A stretch of DNA of 33,754 bases, taken from NCBI GenBank assembly GCA_903897005.1, contig CAITZZ010000109.1, positions 1 through 33,754 of the forward strand. Direction: 5' to 3'. Positions 6,714-15,612 of the stretch are shown here, piece by piece. Within the stretch, counting starts at the first letter, position 1. The number at the start of each line of letters is the position of its first letter. A program made the translations under genes and the position numbers. This DNA comes from an uncultured beta proteobacterium. Lineage in GTDB: Bacteria > Pseudomonadota > Gammaproteobacteria > Burkholderiales > Burkholderiaceae_C. The notes below the pieces were generated by a model that had not been told where the DNA came from, did no database searches, and saw only the letters and a list, made by a program, of their open reading frames with translations.

Positions 6714-6758
6714 TTCACACTGCAGGGGTCGCAAGTTCGAAACTTGCACTGCCCACCA
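6714..6758 (+). other. Attachment site: 3' part of tRNA-Val(CAC)
   Basis: The block fits tRNA positions 32-76: anticodon loop TTCACAC (anticodon CAC, valine), 3' anticodon strand TGCAG, variable loop GGGTC, T-arm GCAAG/TTCGAAA/CTTGC, acceptor strand ACTGCCC, and encoded ACCA. No matching 5' half (acceptor GGGCAGT, D-arm) exists upstream, and the five bases where the 5' anticodon strand should be (CTTCG) pair only partly. So this is not a working tRNA but the displaced 3' end left when an element integrated into the gene. The intact, regenerated tRNA should lie at the other, left end of the element. Confidence 0.85.
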
Positions 6759-6776
6759 TCCATTGGTGATAAGAAT

Positions 6777-6811
6777 GGGACTTGACAGAAATGCCAAGTC
6801 CCTATTTTTTT
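6777..6811 (+). terminator. Intrinsic terminator of the ancestral tRNA gene
   Basis: Perfect eight-base stem GGGACTTG (6777-6784) with CAAGTCCC (6795-6802), ten-base loop, then TA and seven T. It begins 19 bases after the CCA of the tRNA fragment, the normal place for the terminator of that tRNA transcript. It therefore marks host DNA just outside the element and supports placing the boundary within 6714-6758. Confidence 0.85.
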
Positions 6812-6911
6812 GACGACAAGAGCGCCATGGTCTGAAAGCGCTCCACAAATATCAACCGTTCATTCCTGATTAATCGGTGTGTTAATCCATATTTCCCGGT
6901 AAGATGTGGCG

Positions 6912-8171
6912 ATGGACGCAACCCCCTTCTATCCGCGCTTGATTCAGGCACGCATCGCAGAAGCACTGACCGACACGCCCGTTGTGCTGCTTGCCGGGCC
7001 GCGCCAGGCAGGCAAAACAACGCTGGTGCGACAGATGGCAACGCCAGGGATGCGCTATCTGACCCTGGACGATGCGTTGACGCTGCTTTCGGCGCGCGAC
7101 GATCCGGTCGGCATGGTTCGCAGTTTGGACCGAGCCGTCATCGACGAGATCCAGCGCGCGCCTCAACTGCTGTTGGCCATCAAGAAGAGCGTCGATGAAG
7201 ACCGGCGAGCCGGGCGCTTCTTGCTGACCGGGTCGGCCAATTTGATGGTCATGCCGGCGCTGGCGGATTCTTTGGCGGGGCGGATGGAGACGCTCGCTTT
7301 ACTGCCCTTGTCGCAAAGCGAAATCCAGGGGAGCAGCGCGAACTGGATCGATGCGGCTTTTGCGGGCAGTCTGCTCAAAGTGGCGGCACCCGTTGTGGGG
7401 CAGGCATTGGTTGAAGTTGTCTTGCAGGGGGGTTACCCGGAGGCGATTTCGCGCACCAGCGCGCGCCGGCGCGCTGTGTGGGCACGCCAGTACCTGGCGG
7501 CACTCATTGCGCGTGATGTGCGAGACGTGGCCAGCATCGACAAACTCGATCAGTTGCCCCGCTTCTTGCGCAGCCTGGCGCAGGTCTCGGGCCAGATGTG
7601 CAACTACACCCAACTCGGTGGCCAGGTCGGCCTGGACAGCAAGACAGCAGCCCGATATGTCGGCGTGTTCGAACAGATGTACCTTCTCAGACGCGTTGAG
7701 GTCTGGGCCAGAAGCAAGCTCAAACGGGTCGTCAAATCACCCAAGCTGCAATTCATCGATGCCGGTCTGTTGGCCAGCTTGCTTGATCTGGGCGAGGCCG
7801 AAGTGCAGCGTGATCGCAGCCGATTCGGCAATGTTCTTGAAACTTTTGTCTATGCGGAATTGCTCAAGCACAGCAGCACGGCCGAGGGTGACTACCGGCT
7901 GCTCTACTACCGTGATGTTGACGGGTTTGAAGTGGATGTGGTGATCGAAAACGCTGCCGGTCAGTTGATCGGTGTCGAGGTCAAGGCCGCCGCCACCGTG
8001 AAGGCTGGCGATCTGCGGGGCTTGAAGAAGTTGGCCAGTGTTGCAGCAGACCAGTTCATGATGGGCATCCTGCTGTACGACGGCACAGAAACCCTGCCTC
8101 TGGGTGATGGCATGTGGGCAGTTCCCCTGTCGACTTTGTGGGGCGGAGTTAGCTTGGAACGGAGGGTTTAG
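6912..8171 (+). CDS. AAA ATPase with DUF4143 domain
   Basis: A 419-residue protein of the DUF4143 ATPase family. Walker A is GPRQAGKT (residues 29-36), Walker B AVIDEI (residues 75-80), followed by the LLTGSANL sensor-like block at about 103. The DUF4143 part (about residues 180-360) ends in a pattern resembling a PD-(D/E)xK nuclease core: [11 protein letters not shown] ... LIGVEVKA (about 332-352). The cellular role of this family is poorly known; members occur in genomic islands and have been suggested to act in stress or toxin-antitoxin-like functions. ATG 6912 is preferred; an in-frame GTG six bases upstream (6906) is possible, and neither has a strong Shine-Dalgarno. It stands immediately outside the element and one base before the next gene's upstream region, so it may be co-transcribed with the oxidase. 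Confidence 0.85.
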   Translation: MDATPFYPRLIQARIAEALTDTPVVLLAGPRQAGKTTLVRQMATPGMRYLTLDDALTLLSARDDPVGMVRSLDRAVIDEIQRAPQLLLAIKKSVDEDRRAGRFLLTGSANLMVMPALADSLAGRMETLALLPLSQSEIQGSSANWIDAAFAGSLLKVAAPVVGQALVEVVLQGGYPEAISRTSARRRAVWARQYLAALIARDVRDVASIDKLDQLPRFLRSLAQVSGQMCNYTQLGGQVGLDSKTAARYVGVFEQMYLLRRVEVWARSKLKRVVKSPKLQFIDAGLLASLLDLGEAEVQRDRSRFGNVLETFVYAELLKHSSTAEGDYRLLYYRDVDGFEVDVVIENAAGQLIGVEVKAAATVKAGDLRGLKKLASVAADQFMMGILLYDGTETLPLGDGMWAVPLSTLWGGVSLERRV

Positions 8172-8172
8172 C

Positions 8173-9273
8173 ATGGATCAGATCGAATGCGTGGTTATCG
8201 GTGCCGGTGTGGTCGGCTTGGCAGTGGCGCGTGCGCTTGCGCTGGGCGGGCATGAAGTGATGGTGTTGGAGGTAGCCTCGGCCATAGGCACGGGAACCAG
8301 TTCGCGCAACAGCGAAGTCATCCATGCCGGCATCTACTACCCGAAAGACTCCCTGAAAGCGAAGTTGTGCGTGCAGGGCAAGCAACTGCTGTACGACTAT
8401 TGTGCTGAGCGAGGCATTGGCCACCGGCGTTGCGGCAAACTGTTGGTGGCGACATCACCGGAGCAGGTAGCGCAGTTGCAGGGCATCAAGGAGCGCGCCG
8501 AACGCAATGGCGTGAGTGATTTGCAACTGCTCAGCGCCGCACAGGCGCGCGCCATGGAGTCTGCGCTGGTTTGTGACGCAGCCATCTTTTCACCCAGCAC
8601 CGGCATTGTTGACAGCCACACCCTGATGCTGGCACTGCAGGGCGATATAGAAAATGCCGGCGGCATGGTGATCCTCAACTCAAAGCTGGAGCGGGCCGAC
8701 TGCACGCCAACAGGTGTTGGCCTGACGGCCGCCGACGGCACACAGCTGCTGGCAAAGACAGTGGTCAATGCCGCCGGTTTGCAAGCGCCAGCGCTGGCAG
8801 CACGCTTCGCGGGGCTGGCGCCTCAGCATGTGCCGCGCGCCTGGTTTGCCAAGGGAAATTACTTCACGCTTGCCGCTCGCGCGCCGTTCTCCCGGCTGAT
8901 CTATCCCGTGCCACAGCCTGGCGGGCTGGGCGTGCACCTGACGCTCGATCTGGGAGGGCAGGCCAAGTTTGGTCCGGACGTACAGTGGGTTGATTCGGCT
9001 GACGATTTGACAGTCGACGCGGCGCGCGGCGATGCCTTTTATGCCGAGGTGCGCAAGTACTGGCCAGCACTCGAAGACGGCGCGCTGATTCCAGGTTATG
9101 CCGGGATACGGCCGAAGATTCACGGCCCCGGTCAGGCTGACTGCGACTTTATGATTCAGGGACCCGCCGAGCACGGAGTGGCCGGCTTGATCAACCTGTT
9201 CGGCATCGAGTCGCCGGGGCTGACCAGTGCGCTGGCGATTGGTGATTACGTGCGAGATATGCAGTTGTCATGA
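8173..9273 (+). CDS. FAD-dependent oxidoreductase, L-2-hydroxyglutarate oxidase-like
   Basis: A 366-residue flavoprotein of the DAO superfamily. The N-terminal dinucleotide-binding motif is GAGVVG (residues 11-16), ending in an acidic residue (VLE) at the second strand, typical for [19 protein letters not shown] (about 46-61) is the conserved flavin-contact block of the L-2-hydroxyglutarate dehydrogenase/oxidase group (LhgO/L2HGDH). The C-terminal [13 protein letters not shown] and [18 protein letters not shown] blocks also match that group. Likely reaction: oxidation of L-2-hydroxyglutarate or a similar 2-hydroxy acid, with transfer of electrons to oxygen or quinone; the substrate is inferred. 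GGAGGG lies seven bases before the ATG, and the upstream ATPase stop is two bases before the start, indicating an operon. Confidence 0.85.
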   Translation: MDQIECVVIGAGVVGLAVARALALGGHEVMVLEVASAIGTGTSSRNSEVIHAGIYYPKDSLKAKLCVQGKQLLYDYCAERGIGHRRCGKLLVATSPEQVAQLQGIKERAERNGVSDLQLLSAAQARAMESALVCDAAIFSPSTGIVDSHTLMLALQGDIENAGGMVILNSKLERADCTPTGVGLTAADGTQLLAKTVVNAAGLQAPALAARFAGLAPQHVPRAWFAKGNYFTLAARAPFSRLIYPVPQPGGLGVHLTLDLGGQAKFGPDVQWVDSADDLTVDAARGDAFYAEVRKYWPALEDGALIPGYAGIRPKIHGPGQADCDFMIQGPAEHGVAGLINLFGIESPGLTSALAIGDYVRDMQLS

Positions 9274-9285
9274 TGGGCCGGTATT

Positions 9286-9377
9286 TGTCATCCCGTCCCC
9301 GGATCAAGTCTGGGGTTATAACATCCGGGATCCAGTGCCACGCATACACTGGATTGCGGCTCAAGGCCGCAATGACA
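9286..9377. repeat. Intergenic palindromic repeat, copy 1
   Basis: Bounded by TGTCAT and ATGACA and containing an eight-base hairpin ATTGCGGC/GCCGCAAT with loop TCAAG (9353-9373). The same loop and nearly the same stem recur at 21113-21133, so these are copies of one dispersed extragenic element. A second CCCC/GGGG pairing lies in its left half. It occupies the gap between two convergent genes. Confidence 0.7.
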
Positions 9378-9420
9378 GCCCTCCAGGAAGCCGGCAATGA
9401 CAGCCCTCCAGAAAGCCAGC
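9371..9420. repeat. Two tandem 25-base repeats
   Basis: AATGACAGCCCTCCAG followed by G/A AAGCC G/A GC occurs twice in tandem (9371-9395 and 9396-9420) with two base differences; a decayed third start (AGTGACGGC) follows. The first unit overlaps the right edge of the palindromic repeat, so the duplication appears to have started from its end sequence. Confidence 0.7.
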
Positions 9421-9433
9421 AGTGACGGCTTTC
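9411..9433. terminator. Possible terminator between convergent oxidase and pyrD
   Basis: Stem GAAAGCC (9411-9417) with GGCTTTC (9427-9433) around nine bases, adjacent to TT and the pyrD stop. It could serve the rightward oxidase transcript, although the T-run is short. It is built from the last tandem repeat unit, an example of a repeat possibly used as a terminator. Confidence 0.4.
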
Positions 9434-10492
9434 TTAGCAAGTTTTCTTTATCAACCTGGCTGAGTCGGTGACTAGCGCCGGACCCTGGTAGATCAGGCCG
9501 GTATAGATCTGCACCAGATCGGCGCCGGCCCTGATCTTGCTCACGGCGTCCTGCGCGCTCATGATGCCACCCACCCCGATGATGGGAAAATCATCGCCCA
9601 GGGCAGCGCGCAGCTGTGTGATAACACGGTTGCTCTGTGCCAGCAGTGGCGCGCCGGACAGGCCACCGGCCTCGGCGGCGTGCGTCAAACCCTGCACGCC
9701 GTCGCGTGCCAGCGTGGTGTTGGTGGCAATCACTCCGTCCATGCTGTGGCGGCGCAGTGTGTTGGCGATGACATTGATTTGGGCCTCATCCAGATCGGGG
9801 GCAATCTTGACGAACAGCGGCGTTGTCTTGCCATACTGTTTGGCCAGGGCTTTGCGACGCCTGGCCAGGGCTGCGAGCAGGCCGTCGAGTGCCTCATCGC
9901 TTTGCAGCGAACGCAGGTTCTTGGTGTTAGGGCTCGAGATATTGACTGCCACGTAGTCAGCGTACTGATAGACGCCGTCGAGTGCGATCAGGTAGTCGTC
10001 GGTGGCGCGTTCGATGGGTGTGACCGCGTTCTTGCCGATATTGAGTCCAAGCAGCATCGGCGCCTTCAGCGTCTGGCGCTGTTGGTACAGAGCGGAGCGC
10101 TTGACGTTGGCAACAAAGGCGTCAAGCCCGTCGTTGTTGAAGCCCAGGCGGTTGATCAGGGCCCGCTGCTGCGGCAGGCGGAACATGCGTGGTTTCGGGT
10201 TACCGCTTTGCGGTAGCGGCGTCACCGTGCCCACTTCAACAAAGCCGAAGCCGATGGCGCCCAGCGCGTCTATGCAGCGCGCATTCTTGTCCAGACCGGC
10301 CGCCAGGCCGACGCGGTTCGGGAAAGTCAGCCCCGCCAGCTTGATCGGATCCTCCACCCGGCTCGTCTTGTATGCCAGTTGCAAAGGCGTGCCTTGCGTG
10401 CCAGCCAGCGCGTGCAGCGTCAGTTCGTGCGCTGTCTCGGGATCGAGGCTAAACAAAAATCGGCGCGCCAGCGCATAGGGGACGAGAGACAT
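9434..10492 (-). CDS. pyrD: Dihydroorotate dehydrogenase (quinone), class 2
   Basis: A 352-residue enzyme that oxidises dihydroorotate to orotate in pyrimidine synthesis, passing electrons from FMN to membrane ubiquinone. An N-terminal helical, membrane-associating extension (residues 1-45, [24 protein letters not shown]) typical of class 2 is present. The core shows the FMN-binding AGLDKN block (about 65), [22 protein letters not shown], the NxxGFNNDG block, and [11 protein letters not shown], which contains the class 2 catalytic Ser region; the C-terminal [10 protein letters not shown] and YTGLIYQGP phosphate-binding blocks are intact. Length is normal. It is divergent from rpiA across 47 bases, so the two promoters must share that short interval. 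Confidence 0.97.
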   Translation of the reverse strand: MSLVPYALARRFLFSLDPETAHELTLHALAGTQGTPLQLAYKTSRVEDPIKLAGLTFPNRVGLAAGLDKNARCIDALGAIGFGFVEVGTVTPLPQSGNPKPRMFRLPQQRALINRLGFNNDGLDAFVANVKRSALYQQRQTLKAPMLLGLNIGKNAVTPIERATDDYLIALDGVYQYADYVAVNISSPNTKNLRSLQSDEALDGLLAALARRRKALAKQYGKTTPLFVKIAPDLDEAQINVIANTLRRHSMDGVIATNTTLARDGVQGLTHAAEAGGLSGAPLLAQSNRVITQLRAALGDDFPIIGVGGIMSAQDAVSKIRAGADLVQIYTGLIYQGPALVTDSARLIKKTC

Positions 10493-10539
10493 TGGATAAT
10501 TCCTGCAAAGTATTCAACTAACCTGACTGATTTTCCCAG

Positions 10540-11259
10540 ATGACACAACAACCGACTTCCGCCAGCGCCACTTTGTCACAAGATGAACTCAAAACCATGG
10601 TTGGCCGAGCGGCTTTGCAATTTGTGGTGCCGGGTGAGATTGTCGGCGTTGGCTCGGGCTCCACCGTCAACAAGTTCATCGACGCGCTGGCGTCCATGAA
10701 GGAGCAGATCAAGGGTGCGGTATCGAGTTCAGTGGCCAGTACGCAGCGCTTGCAGGTGCTGGGCATTGCTGTCTTCGACTCCAATGAAGTCGAGCGGCTG
10801 TCGGTTTACATTGACGGTGCCGATGAGATCGACCACCGGGGCAACATGATCAAGGGCGGCGGCGCGGCGCTCACGCGCGAGAAAATTGTGGCAGCCCAGT
10901 CATCCAAGTTTGTCTGCATTGTGGACGAATCCAAACTGGTCCAGACTCTGGGAAAATTTCCGGTTCCGGTGGAAGTGATCCCGATGGCGGTGCAGCGTAT
11001 CACGCGCCAGTTTGCCGCGCTCGGCGGCAGCGCCAGTCTGCGCCTGAAAGACGGCGAGCCGCTGGTCACTGACAACGGCCAGTACATTCTGGATGTGGCC
11101 GGTTTGCAGATCAGCGACCCGCTGGCGTTTGAGTCCGAGGTCAGTCAGTGGCCCGGCGTCGTGACAGTAGGTGTGTTTGCCTTCCAGAAAGCACAAGTCT
11201 GCCTGTTGGCCACAGCGGCCGGCGTCAAGACGATGAGCTTTCCCCCTGTCGCCAACTGA
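10540..11259 (+). CDS. rpiA: Ribose-5-phosphate isomerase A
   Basis: A 239-residue enzyme interconverting ribose-5-phosphate and ribulose-5-phosphate in the pentose phosphate pathway. The conserved [12 protein letters not shown] (about 37-48), the DGADEID catalytic Asp block (about 95-101), [12 protein letters not shown] (about 108-119, including the catalytic Glu) and VEVIP are all present. Length is usual for the family, with a slightly longer N-terminus ([11 protein letters not shown]). It is divergent from pyrD; its stop is directly followed, with no spacer, by the stop of the convergent glutaredoxin-domain gene, and no terminator is visible between the two. Confidence 0.97.
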   Translation: MTQQPTSASATLSQDELKTMVGRAALQFVVPGEIVGVGSGSTVNKFIDALASMKEQIKGAVSSSVASTQRLQVLGIAVFDSNEVERLSVYIDGADEIDHRGNMIKGGGAALTREKIVAAQSSKFVCIVDESKLVQTLGKFPVPVEVIPMAVQRITRQFAALGGSASLRLKDGEPLVTDNGQYILDVAGLQISDPLAFESEVSQWPGVVTVGVFAFQKAQVCLLATAAGVKTMSFPPVAN

Positions 11260-11922
11260 TCAGAATCGGATACCTGCCGGATTGGGCGGTGCGGCGCTCG
11301 GTTCCACAACCGGATCGCGCGGCGCTTGCGCTTCACTGGCAGGCGCTACCGCTTTCTGCACCGTCACCAGCGGCGTGGCTGGCGGCGCGCGGTAGCTGGC
11401 CGGCAGCACCGAGGTTTTCGGGTAGCCGGCAGCATCCAGAAACTGTGTCCATTCAGCGTCAGAATAGCCCTTGATCTGCTGGCTGCCTATGGTTAGAAAA
11501 GGCAGCGAACTGCCGCCGCTGATGCGCTGCAGCGCATCGCTGTCATCCGCGGTACTAACTGTTTTTTCGGCGTAAGGAATGCCGCGGCCGTTGAGCAGGT
11601 CGCGACCCGAATTGCAAGGCGCACAGCTGCTTGATGTGTAAAGCGTGACCGGGTATTTGCTGGCAAGCTGCCTCAGTTCCGCAGGCAGTGCGACCGCAGT
11701 GACTGCCAGTGCGCGGCCGCCGGCCCCCAGCACCGTGGCGTTATCGGTTGCAACGGGTAGCTTGTCAGAGAAGGTGACGCGGCCATCAGCGCCCACCACC
11801 CGGTAAATGGTCTGCGCCTGCGTGGCGCCCGCCAGCAGCAGCGCCGCAACGCAGACGCTGCCACAAAGTGATGCGCTGAGGATTCGCGCGCCTGGCTTGC
11901 GGGATGGATTCTTGATTTTCAA
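11260..11922 (-). CDS. Exported DUF4124-glutaredoxin protein
   Basis: A 220-residue protein. A basic N-terminus and hydrophobic core (LCGSVCVAALLLAGATQAQ, up to about residue 37) form a Sec signal peptide, with probable cleavage after AQA or near it. A short DUF4124-like beta unit follows (TIYRVVGADGRVTFSDKLP). A glutaredoxin-like domain occupies about 93-170: VTLYTSSSCAPCNSGRDLL gives a CAPC redox motif, with SSLPFLTIG supplying the cis-Pro and GYSDAEW the C-terminal helix. The C-terminus is Ala/Pro-rich. A periplasmic thiol-disulfide role is inferred; the partner is unknown. It follows prlC by 11 bases on the same strand, probably in one operon. Confidence 0.85.
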   Translation of the reverse strand: MKIKNPSRKPGARILSASLCGSVCVAALLLAGATQAQTIYRVVGADGRVTFSDKLPVATDNATVLGAGGRALAVTAVALPAELRQLASKYPVTLYTSSSCAPCNSGRDLLNGRGIPYAEKTVSTADDSDALQRISGGSSLPFLTIGSQQIKGYSDAEWTQFLDAAGYPKTSVLPASYRAPPATPLVTVQKAVAPASEAQAPRDPVVEPSAAPPNPAGIRF

Positions 11923-11933
11923 AATCGACCTCT

Positions 11934-13973
11934 TCAGTTCTTCGTGCTCATGCCCTGATGTCGCAGCAGGGCGTCGAGTTCGGGCTCGCGTCCGCGAAAA
12001 GCCGTGAAAGATTCCATGGCTGGGCGGCTGCCTCCGACCTCCAGAATAGTTTGACGGAATTTTCTACCAGTTTCAACATTCGGCAAACCGTCCGGATCCA
12101 TACTTTCCTCAAAAGCCGCGTAGGCATCGGCACTCAACACCTCAGCCCACTTGTAACTGTAATAGCCCGCTGCATAGCCACCGCCAAAAATATGGCTGAA
12201 AGTGTGGGCCGTGCGACTCCATTCTGGCGACTGCAACACCGCCACTTCAGAGCGAACCTGGCGCAGCAGGGTCATCAGGTCGGTGGCTGGATCATGCGAG
12301 GTATGCAGCAACATGTCAAACAGGGCGAACTCTATCTGTCTGAGGGTTTGCAGACCACTCTGGAAGTTTTTAGCAGCCAGCATCTTGTCGAACAAGTCGC
12401 GCGGCAAGGATAGACTGCTATCGACGTGGGCTGTCATGTGGCTCAGCACATTCCACTCCCAGCAGAAGTTCTCCATGAACTGGCTCGGCAGTTCGACGGC
12501 GTCCCATTCGACGCCGCTAATGCCCGAAACGTCAAGTTCCTCGACCTGCGTCAAGAGGTGGTGCAGGCCGTGTCCAAACTCGTGAAACAAGGTGGTGACG
12601 TCATCATGGGTCAGCAGCGCAGGCTTGTCACCCACGGCGTCGGCAAAATTGCAGACCAGGTGCGCCACCGGCGTCTGCAATTGCCGTGTGTCCGGTCGCA
12701 GCCAGCGCGTGCGCACGTCATCCATCCAGGCGCCACCGCGTTTGCCGGTGCGCGCTGCGGGGTCCAGGTAAAACTGGCCGACCCGAGCGCCAGCACGCTC
12801 AATCCGGTAAAACCCGACCCCTGCGTTCCAGACGGGTGCCTGGTCCTGGCGGATCTTCACATCGAACAGGGTTTCGACGATCTTGAACAAACCTGCCAGT
12901 ACTTTGGGCGCTGGGAAGTACTGCTTGACCTCCTGCTCGCTGAAGGCGTAACGCGCTTCTTTCAGTTTTTCTCCAATAAAGGGCCAGTCCCAGGGCTGCG
13001 GGTCGCTCAGTTGCAGATGCTTTGCGCCATAGTTGCGCATGTCAGCCACGTCCTGTTCGGCAAAGGCTCGTGCGCGTTGTGCCAGATCACGCAGGAAAGT
13101 GATGACCTGCTCGGGTGACTTCGCCATCTTGGGGACCAGCGAGAGTTCTCCGTAGTTGTTGTAGCCCAGCAAAGCGGCTTCTTCACGTCGCAAACTCAGG
13201 ATTTCGGTAATCAGGGCCGAGTTGTCGAACTTTTCCGGTTCGATCTCGGCCTGGTCGGAAGCGCGGGTGACGTAAGCGCGGTACAGTTTCTGGCGCAGTG
13301 CGCCGCTGCTGGCAAACTGCATCACCGGCAGATAGCAGGGCATCTTGAGCGTCAGTTTGAAGCCTTGCTTGCCCTCGGCCTGGGCCAGTGCCAGCGCAGC
13401 CTGTTTGACGTCCTCCGGCACGCCATCGAGTTCACTCGCATCGGCATAGTAGGCAAAGGCATCGGTGGCGTCGAGCGCGTTTTCGCTGAACCTCTGGCTC
13501 AACTCGGCCAGGCGCTCCTGGATGGCCGCAAAACGTTCGCGCTGGGCGCCAACCAGTTCTGCACCACCGAGGACAAAGTTGCGCAGGGCGTTCTTGTGGG
13601 CCTGGCGCTGCTCGGCGGTCAGCGTGGCCGGGTCAATCTGTTTGTACTTGGCATACAGGCGCTGGTCCGAGCCCAGGCGCGTGAAGAACTCGGTGACTTT
13701 GGGCAAGACCAGGTTGTAGGCGGCGCGCAGTTCGGGCGCGTCCGCAACGCTCTTGAGGTGGTTCACTGCGCCCCAGGCGCGGCTCAGTTTCTCGACCGCG
13801 ACGTCCAGCACGCCGGCGATGGCGTTCCACTCTGCGGCAAAGCCGGTTGCGGTGACGCTCTCCAGGGCGGCATCGGCCTGCGCCAGCAATTGCTCTAAGG
13901 CCGGCGCGACGTGCTCCGGCCGGATCTGATCAAACAGTGGCAGATCGTCAAAGGAGAGCAGGGGATTGTTCAT
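11934..13973 (-). CDS. prlC: Oligopeptidase A (M3 metallopeptidase)
   Basis: A 679-residue cytoplasmic zinc peptidase that degrades short peptides, including cleaved signal peptides in E. coli. The zinc site HEFGH (residues 464-468) within the M3 consensus [12 protein letters not shown] is intact, and the third ligand region [22 protein letters not shown] follows. Length fits the family (E. coli protein 680). The N-terminal [24 protein letters not shown] block is typical. Its ATG overlaps the folD stop by four bases (ATGA), so the two are translationally coupled. Confidence 0.97.
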   Translation of the reverse strand: MNNPLLSFDDLPLFDQIRPEHVAPALEQLLAQADAALESVTATGFAAEWNAIAGVLDVAVEKLSRAWGAVNHLKSVADAPELRAAYNLVLPKVTEFFTRLGSDQRLYAKYKQIDPATLTAEQRQAHKNALRNFVLGGAELVGAQRERFAAIQERLAELSQRFSENALDATDAFAYYADASELDGVPEDVKQAALALAQAEGKQGFKLTLKMPCYLPVMQFASSGALRQKLYRAYVTRASDQAEIEPEKFDNSALITEILSLRREEAALLGYNNYGELSLVPKMAKSPEQVITFLRDLAQRARAFAEQDVADMRNYGAKHLQLSDPQPWDWPFIGEKLKEARYAFSEQEVKQYFPAPKVLAGLFKIVETLFDVKIRQDQAPVWNAGVGFYRIERAGARVGQFYLDPAARTGKRGGAWMDDVRTRWLRPDTRQLQTPVAHLVCNFADAVGDKPALLTHDDVTTLFHEFGHGLHHLLTQVEELDVSGISGVEWDAVELPSQFMENFCWEWNVLSHMTAHVDSSLSLPRDLFDKMLAAKNFQSGLQTLRQIEFALFDMLLHTSHDPATDLMTLLRQVRSEVAVLQSPEWSRTAHTFSHIFGGGYAAGYYSYKWAEVLSADAYAAFEESMDPDGLPNVETGRKFRQTILEVGGSRPAMESFTAFRGREPELDALLRHQGMSTKN

Positions 13974-14836
13974 GTAGCCCGCTCCGCTGCTTCAAGCGTG
14001 TTGACCAGCAGCATGGTGATGGTCATCGGGCCAACGCCACCGGGCACCGGGGTAATGAAACTCGCCACTTCCCGGACGCCGGCAAAGTCCACATCGCCGC
14101 AAAGTTTGCCTTCCGGGTTACGGTTCATGCCAACGTCAATCACGATCGCACCGGGCTTGACCATGTCGGCCGTCAGCACGTTGCGCTTTCCCACGGCGGC
14201 GACAACGACGTCGGCCTGGCGCGTATGTTGCCCGATGTCGGCGGTGGCACTGTGACAAACCGTGACAGTGGCGTTGGCTTGCAGCAGCAGCAGGGCCATC
14301 GGCTTGCCCACCGTGTTGCTGCGACCGATCACGACCGCATGCTTGCCGCGCAAATCGACGCCAGTGCTCTCTATCAATTTCATGCAGCCGTAGGGTGTGC
14401 AGGGCCGAAAGCCGGGTGCGCCGGTCATCAACTCGCCAGCCGACAGGGTGGCGTAGCCGTCCACATCCTTGCTGGTGGCAATGGCTTCAATCACCTTGTG
14501 CGGATTGATGTGTTTGGGTAGCGGCATCTGCACCAGAATGCCGTGCACCGAAGGATCTGCGTTGAGCGCGGCGATCCGCGCGAGCAGATCGGCCTCAGGC
14601 AAGGTGGCCTCGTATTTCTCGAAGACCGAGTGCACGCCGGTGTCGGCACAAGCTTTGACCTTGTTGCGCACATAGACTGCGCTGGCCGGATCCTCGCCGA
14701 CCAGAATCACCGCCAACCCGGCACTGCGGCCGCGTGCTTTGAGCGCCAGTACGCGCGCTGCGACTTCGCTGCGTAACTGGGCAGAGAGGGCGACTCCGTC
14801 AATGATCTGGCCACGCTGGTTTTCTTGGTTCGTCAT
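13970..14836 (-). CDS. folD: Bifunctional methylenetetrahydrofolate dehydrogenase/cyclohydrolase
   Basis: A 288-residue cytoplasmic enzyme converting 5,10-methylene-THF to 10-formyl-THF in two steps with NADP+. The YVRNKVKAC block carries the catalytic Lys; the conserved [10 protein letters not shown] and [12 protein letters not shown] blocks, and [15 protein letters not shown], the dinucleotide-binding signature, are all present, as is the C-terminal [11 protein letters not shown]. Length is normal. It overlaps prlC by four bases and is separated from the upstream response-regulator gene by 117 bases that contain a long perfect-arm palindrome, which may act as a transcriptional boundary. Confidence 0.97.
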   Translation of the reverse strand: MTNQENQRGQIIDGVALSAQLRSEVAARVLALKARGRSAGLAVILVGEDPASAVYVRNKVKACADTGVHSVFEKYEATLPEADLLARIAALNADPSVHGILVQMPLPKHINPHKVIEAIATSKDVDGYATLSAGELMTGAPGFRPCTPYGCMKLIESTGVDLRGKHAVVIGRSNTVGKPMALLLLQANATVTVCHSATADIGQHTRQADVVVAAVGKRNVLTADMVKPGAIVIDVGMNRNPEGKLCGDVDFAGVREVASFITPVPGGVGPMTITMLLVNTLEAAERAT

Positions 14837-14877
14837 AGCTTTGCTTGGTTCGGTTCGTCTACAGGATCAACAACTGC

Positions 14878-14939
14878 GTCATTGCGAGCGCAGCGTGGCA
14901 ATCGACAGCGATGGCTTGCCACGCTGCGCTGGCAATGAC
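14878..14939. repeat. Long extragenic palindrome
   Basis: Two 26-base arms (14878-14903 and 14914-14939) around ten bases. The outer end is GTCATTGC/GGCAATGAC with near-complete pairing inward through AGCGCAGCGTGGCAA. This belongs to the common 'GTCATTGCGAGCG...' kind of dispersed extragenic palindrome found in many proteobacteria. It lies between response regulator and folD and would form a strong hairpin in the leftward transcript. Confidence 0.75.
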
Positions 14940-14953
14940 CACGGCAGGCCTCG

Positions 14954-15580
14954 TCAGGTTTTGCCGGCGGCTTGTCCCAAGGCAATTTTCAAAAGATCGG
15001 CGACGGTGTTGGCGTTGAGCTTTTCCATGATGTTGGCGCGGTGCGCTTCCACCGTCTTGATGCTGATGCCCAGGTCGTCCGCAATCTGCTTGTTCAGTCG
15101 GCCGGCAACGATGCGTTCGAGCACCTGAGCTTCGCGCAAGGTCAATCGTGCCATCAAGGCGCCACGGTTGGCTGCGCTCTGGTGCTCGGCAAAGGTTTCT
15201 TTGGCCTGGTCGAGCATGCGCTCCACCAGGGTCACCAACTGGTCTTCCTTGAAGGGCTTCTGGATGAAGTCCATGGCACCCTTCTTCATGGTGTCGACCG
15301 CCATCGGTACGTCGCCGTGACCCGTGATGAAGACAATCGGAAGAGGCGAACGGGCTTCGATCAGGCGATTCTGCAATTCCAGACCCGTCATGCCACCCAT
15401 GCGGATATCGACGATCAGACAGGCCACTTCGCGCGCATCGTAGCGACTGAGAAAAGACTCAGCGGAGTCAAAGCAGCGTACGCGGTATTCCTTGCCTTCC
15501 AGCAACCACTGAAGCGAATCGCGCACTGCCTCGTCATCATCAACGACGTAGATCGTGCCTTTTTTCGGTATCAAACTCAT
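14954..15580 (-). CDS. FixJ-family response regulator (REC-LuxR)
   Basis: A 208-residue transcription regulator. Receiver domain at residues about 8-122: acidic D14-D16, phospho-acceptor D58 (CLIVDIRMGG), T86 (FITGHGD) and K108 (QKPF). A LuxR-type HTH lies at about 143-205 (LTLREAQVLERIVAGRLNKQIADDLGISIKTVEAHRANIMEKL). This layout is the FixJ/TodT/DctR-like class that activates transcription on phosphorylation. It starts 32 bases after the histidine kinase stop, so the pair is an operon. The pair lies divergent from aceE; control of the pyruvate dehydrogenase operon is plausible but inferred from position. Confidence 0.93.
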   Translation of the reverse strand: MSLIPKKGTIYVVDDDEAVRDSLQWLLEGKEYRVRCFDSAESFLSRYDAREVACLIVDIRMGGMTGLELQNRLIEARSPLPIVFITGHGDVPMAVDTMKKGAMDFIQKPFKEDQLVTLVERMLDQAKETFAEHQSAANRGALMARLTLREAQVLERIVAGRLNKQIADDLGISIKTVEAHRANIMEKLNANTVADLLKIALGQAAGKT

Positions 15581-15612
15581 GCGTTATCCCGGATTGACCC
15601 TGGAGTCCTTGG

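Larger units (their letters stand above)
741..6758. mobile_element. tRNA-Val-integrated element with its own family A DNA polymerase (left end not found)
   Basis: The right end is fixed by the tRNA-Val 3' fragment next to the integrase. Inside are, in transcription order from right to left, integrase, unknown 299-residue protein, AlpA-like HTH, two unknown proteins, family A polymerase and a winged-helix protein. All are on the minus strand, and the part nearest the integrase looks more A/T-rich than the host genes to the right. No relaxase, type IV secretion, capsid or terminase gene is visible, so it is not evidently conjugative or a complete prophage. The given left limit is only that of the last gene in this run; the element may extend past the window edge and include the EAL gene. 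Confidence 0.65.
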
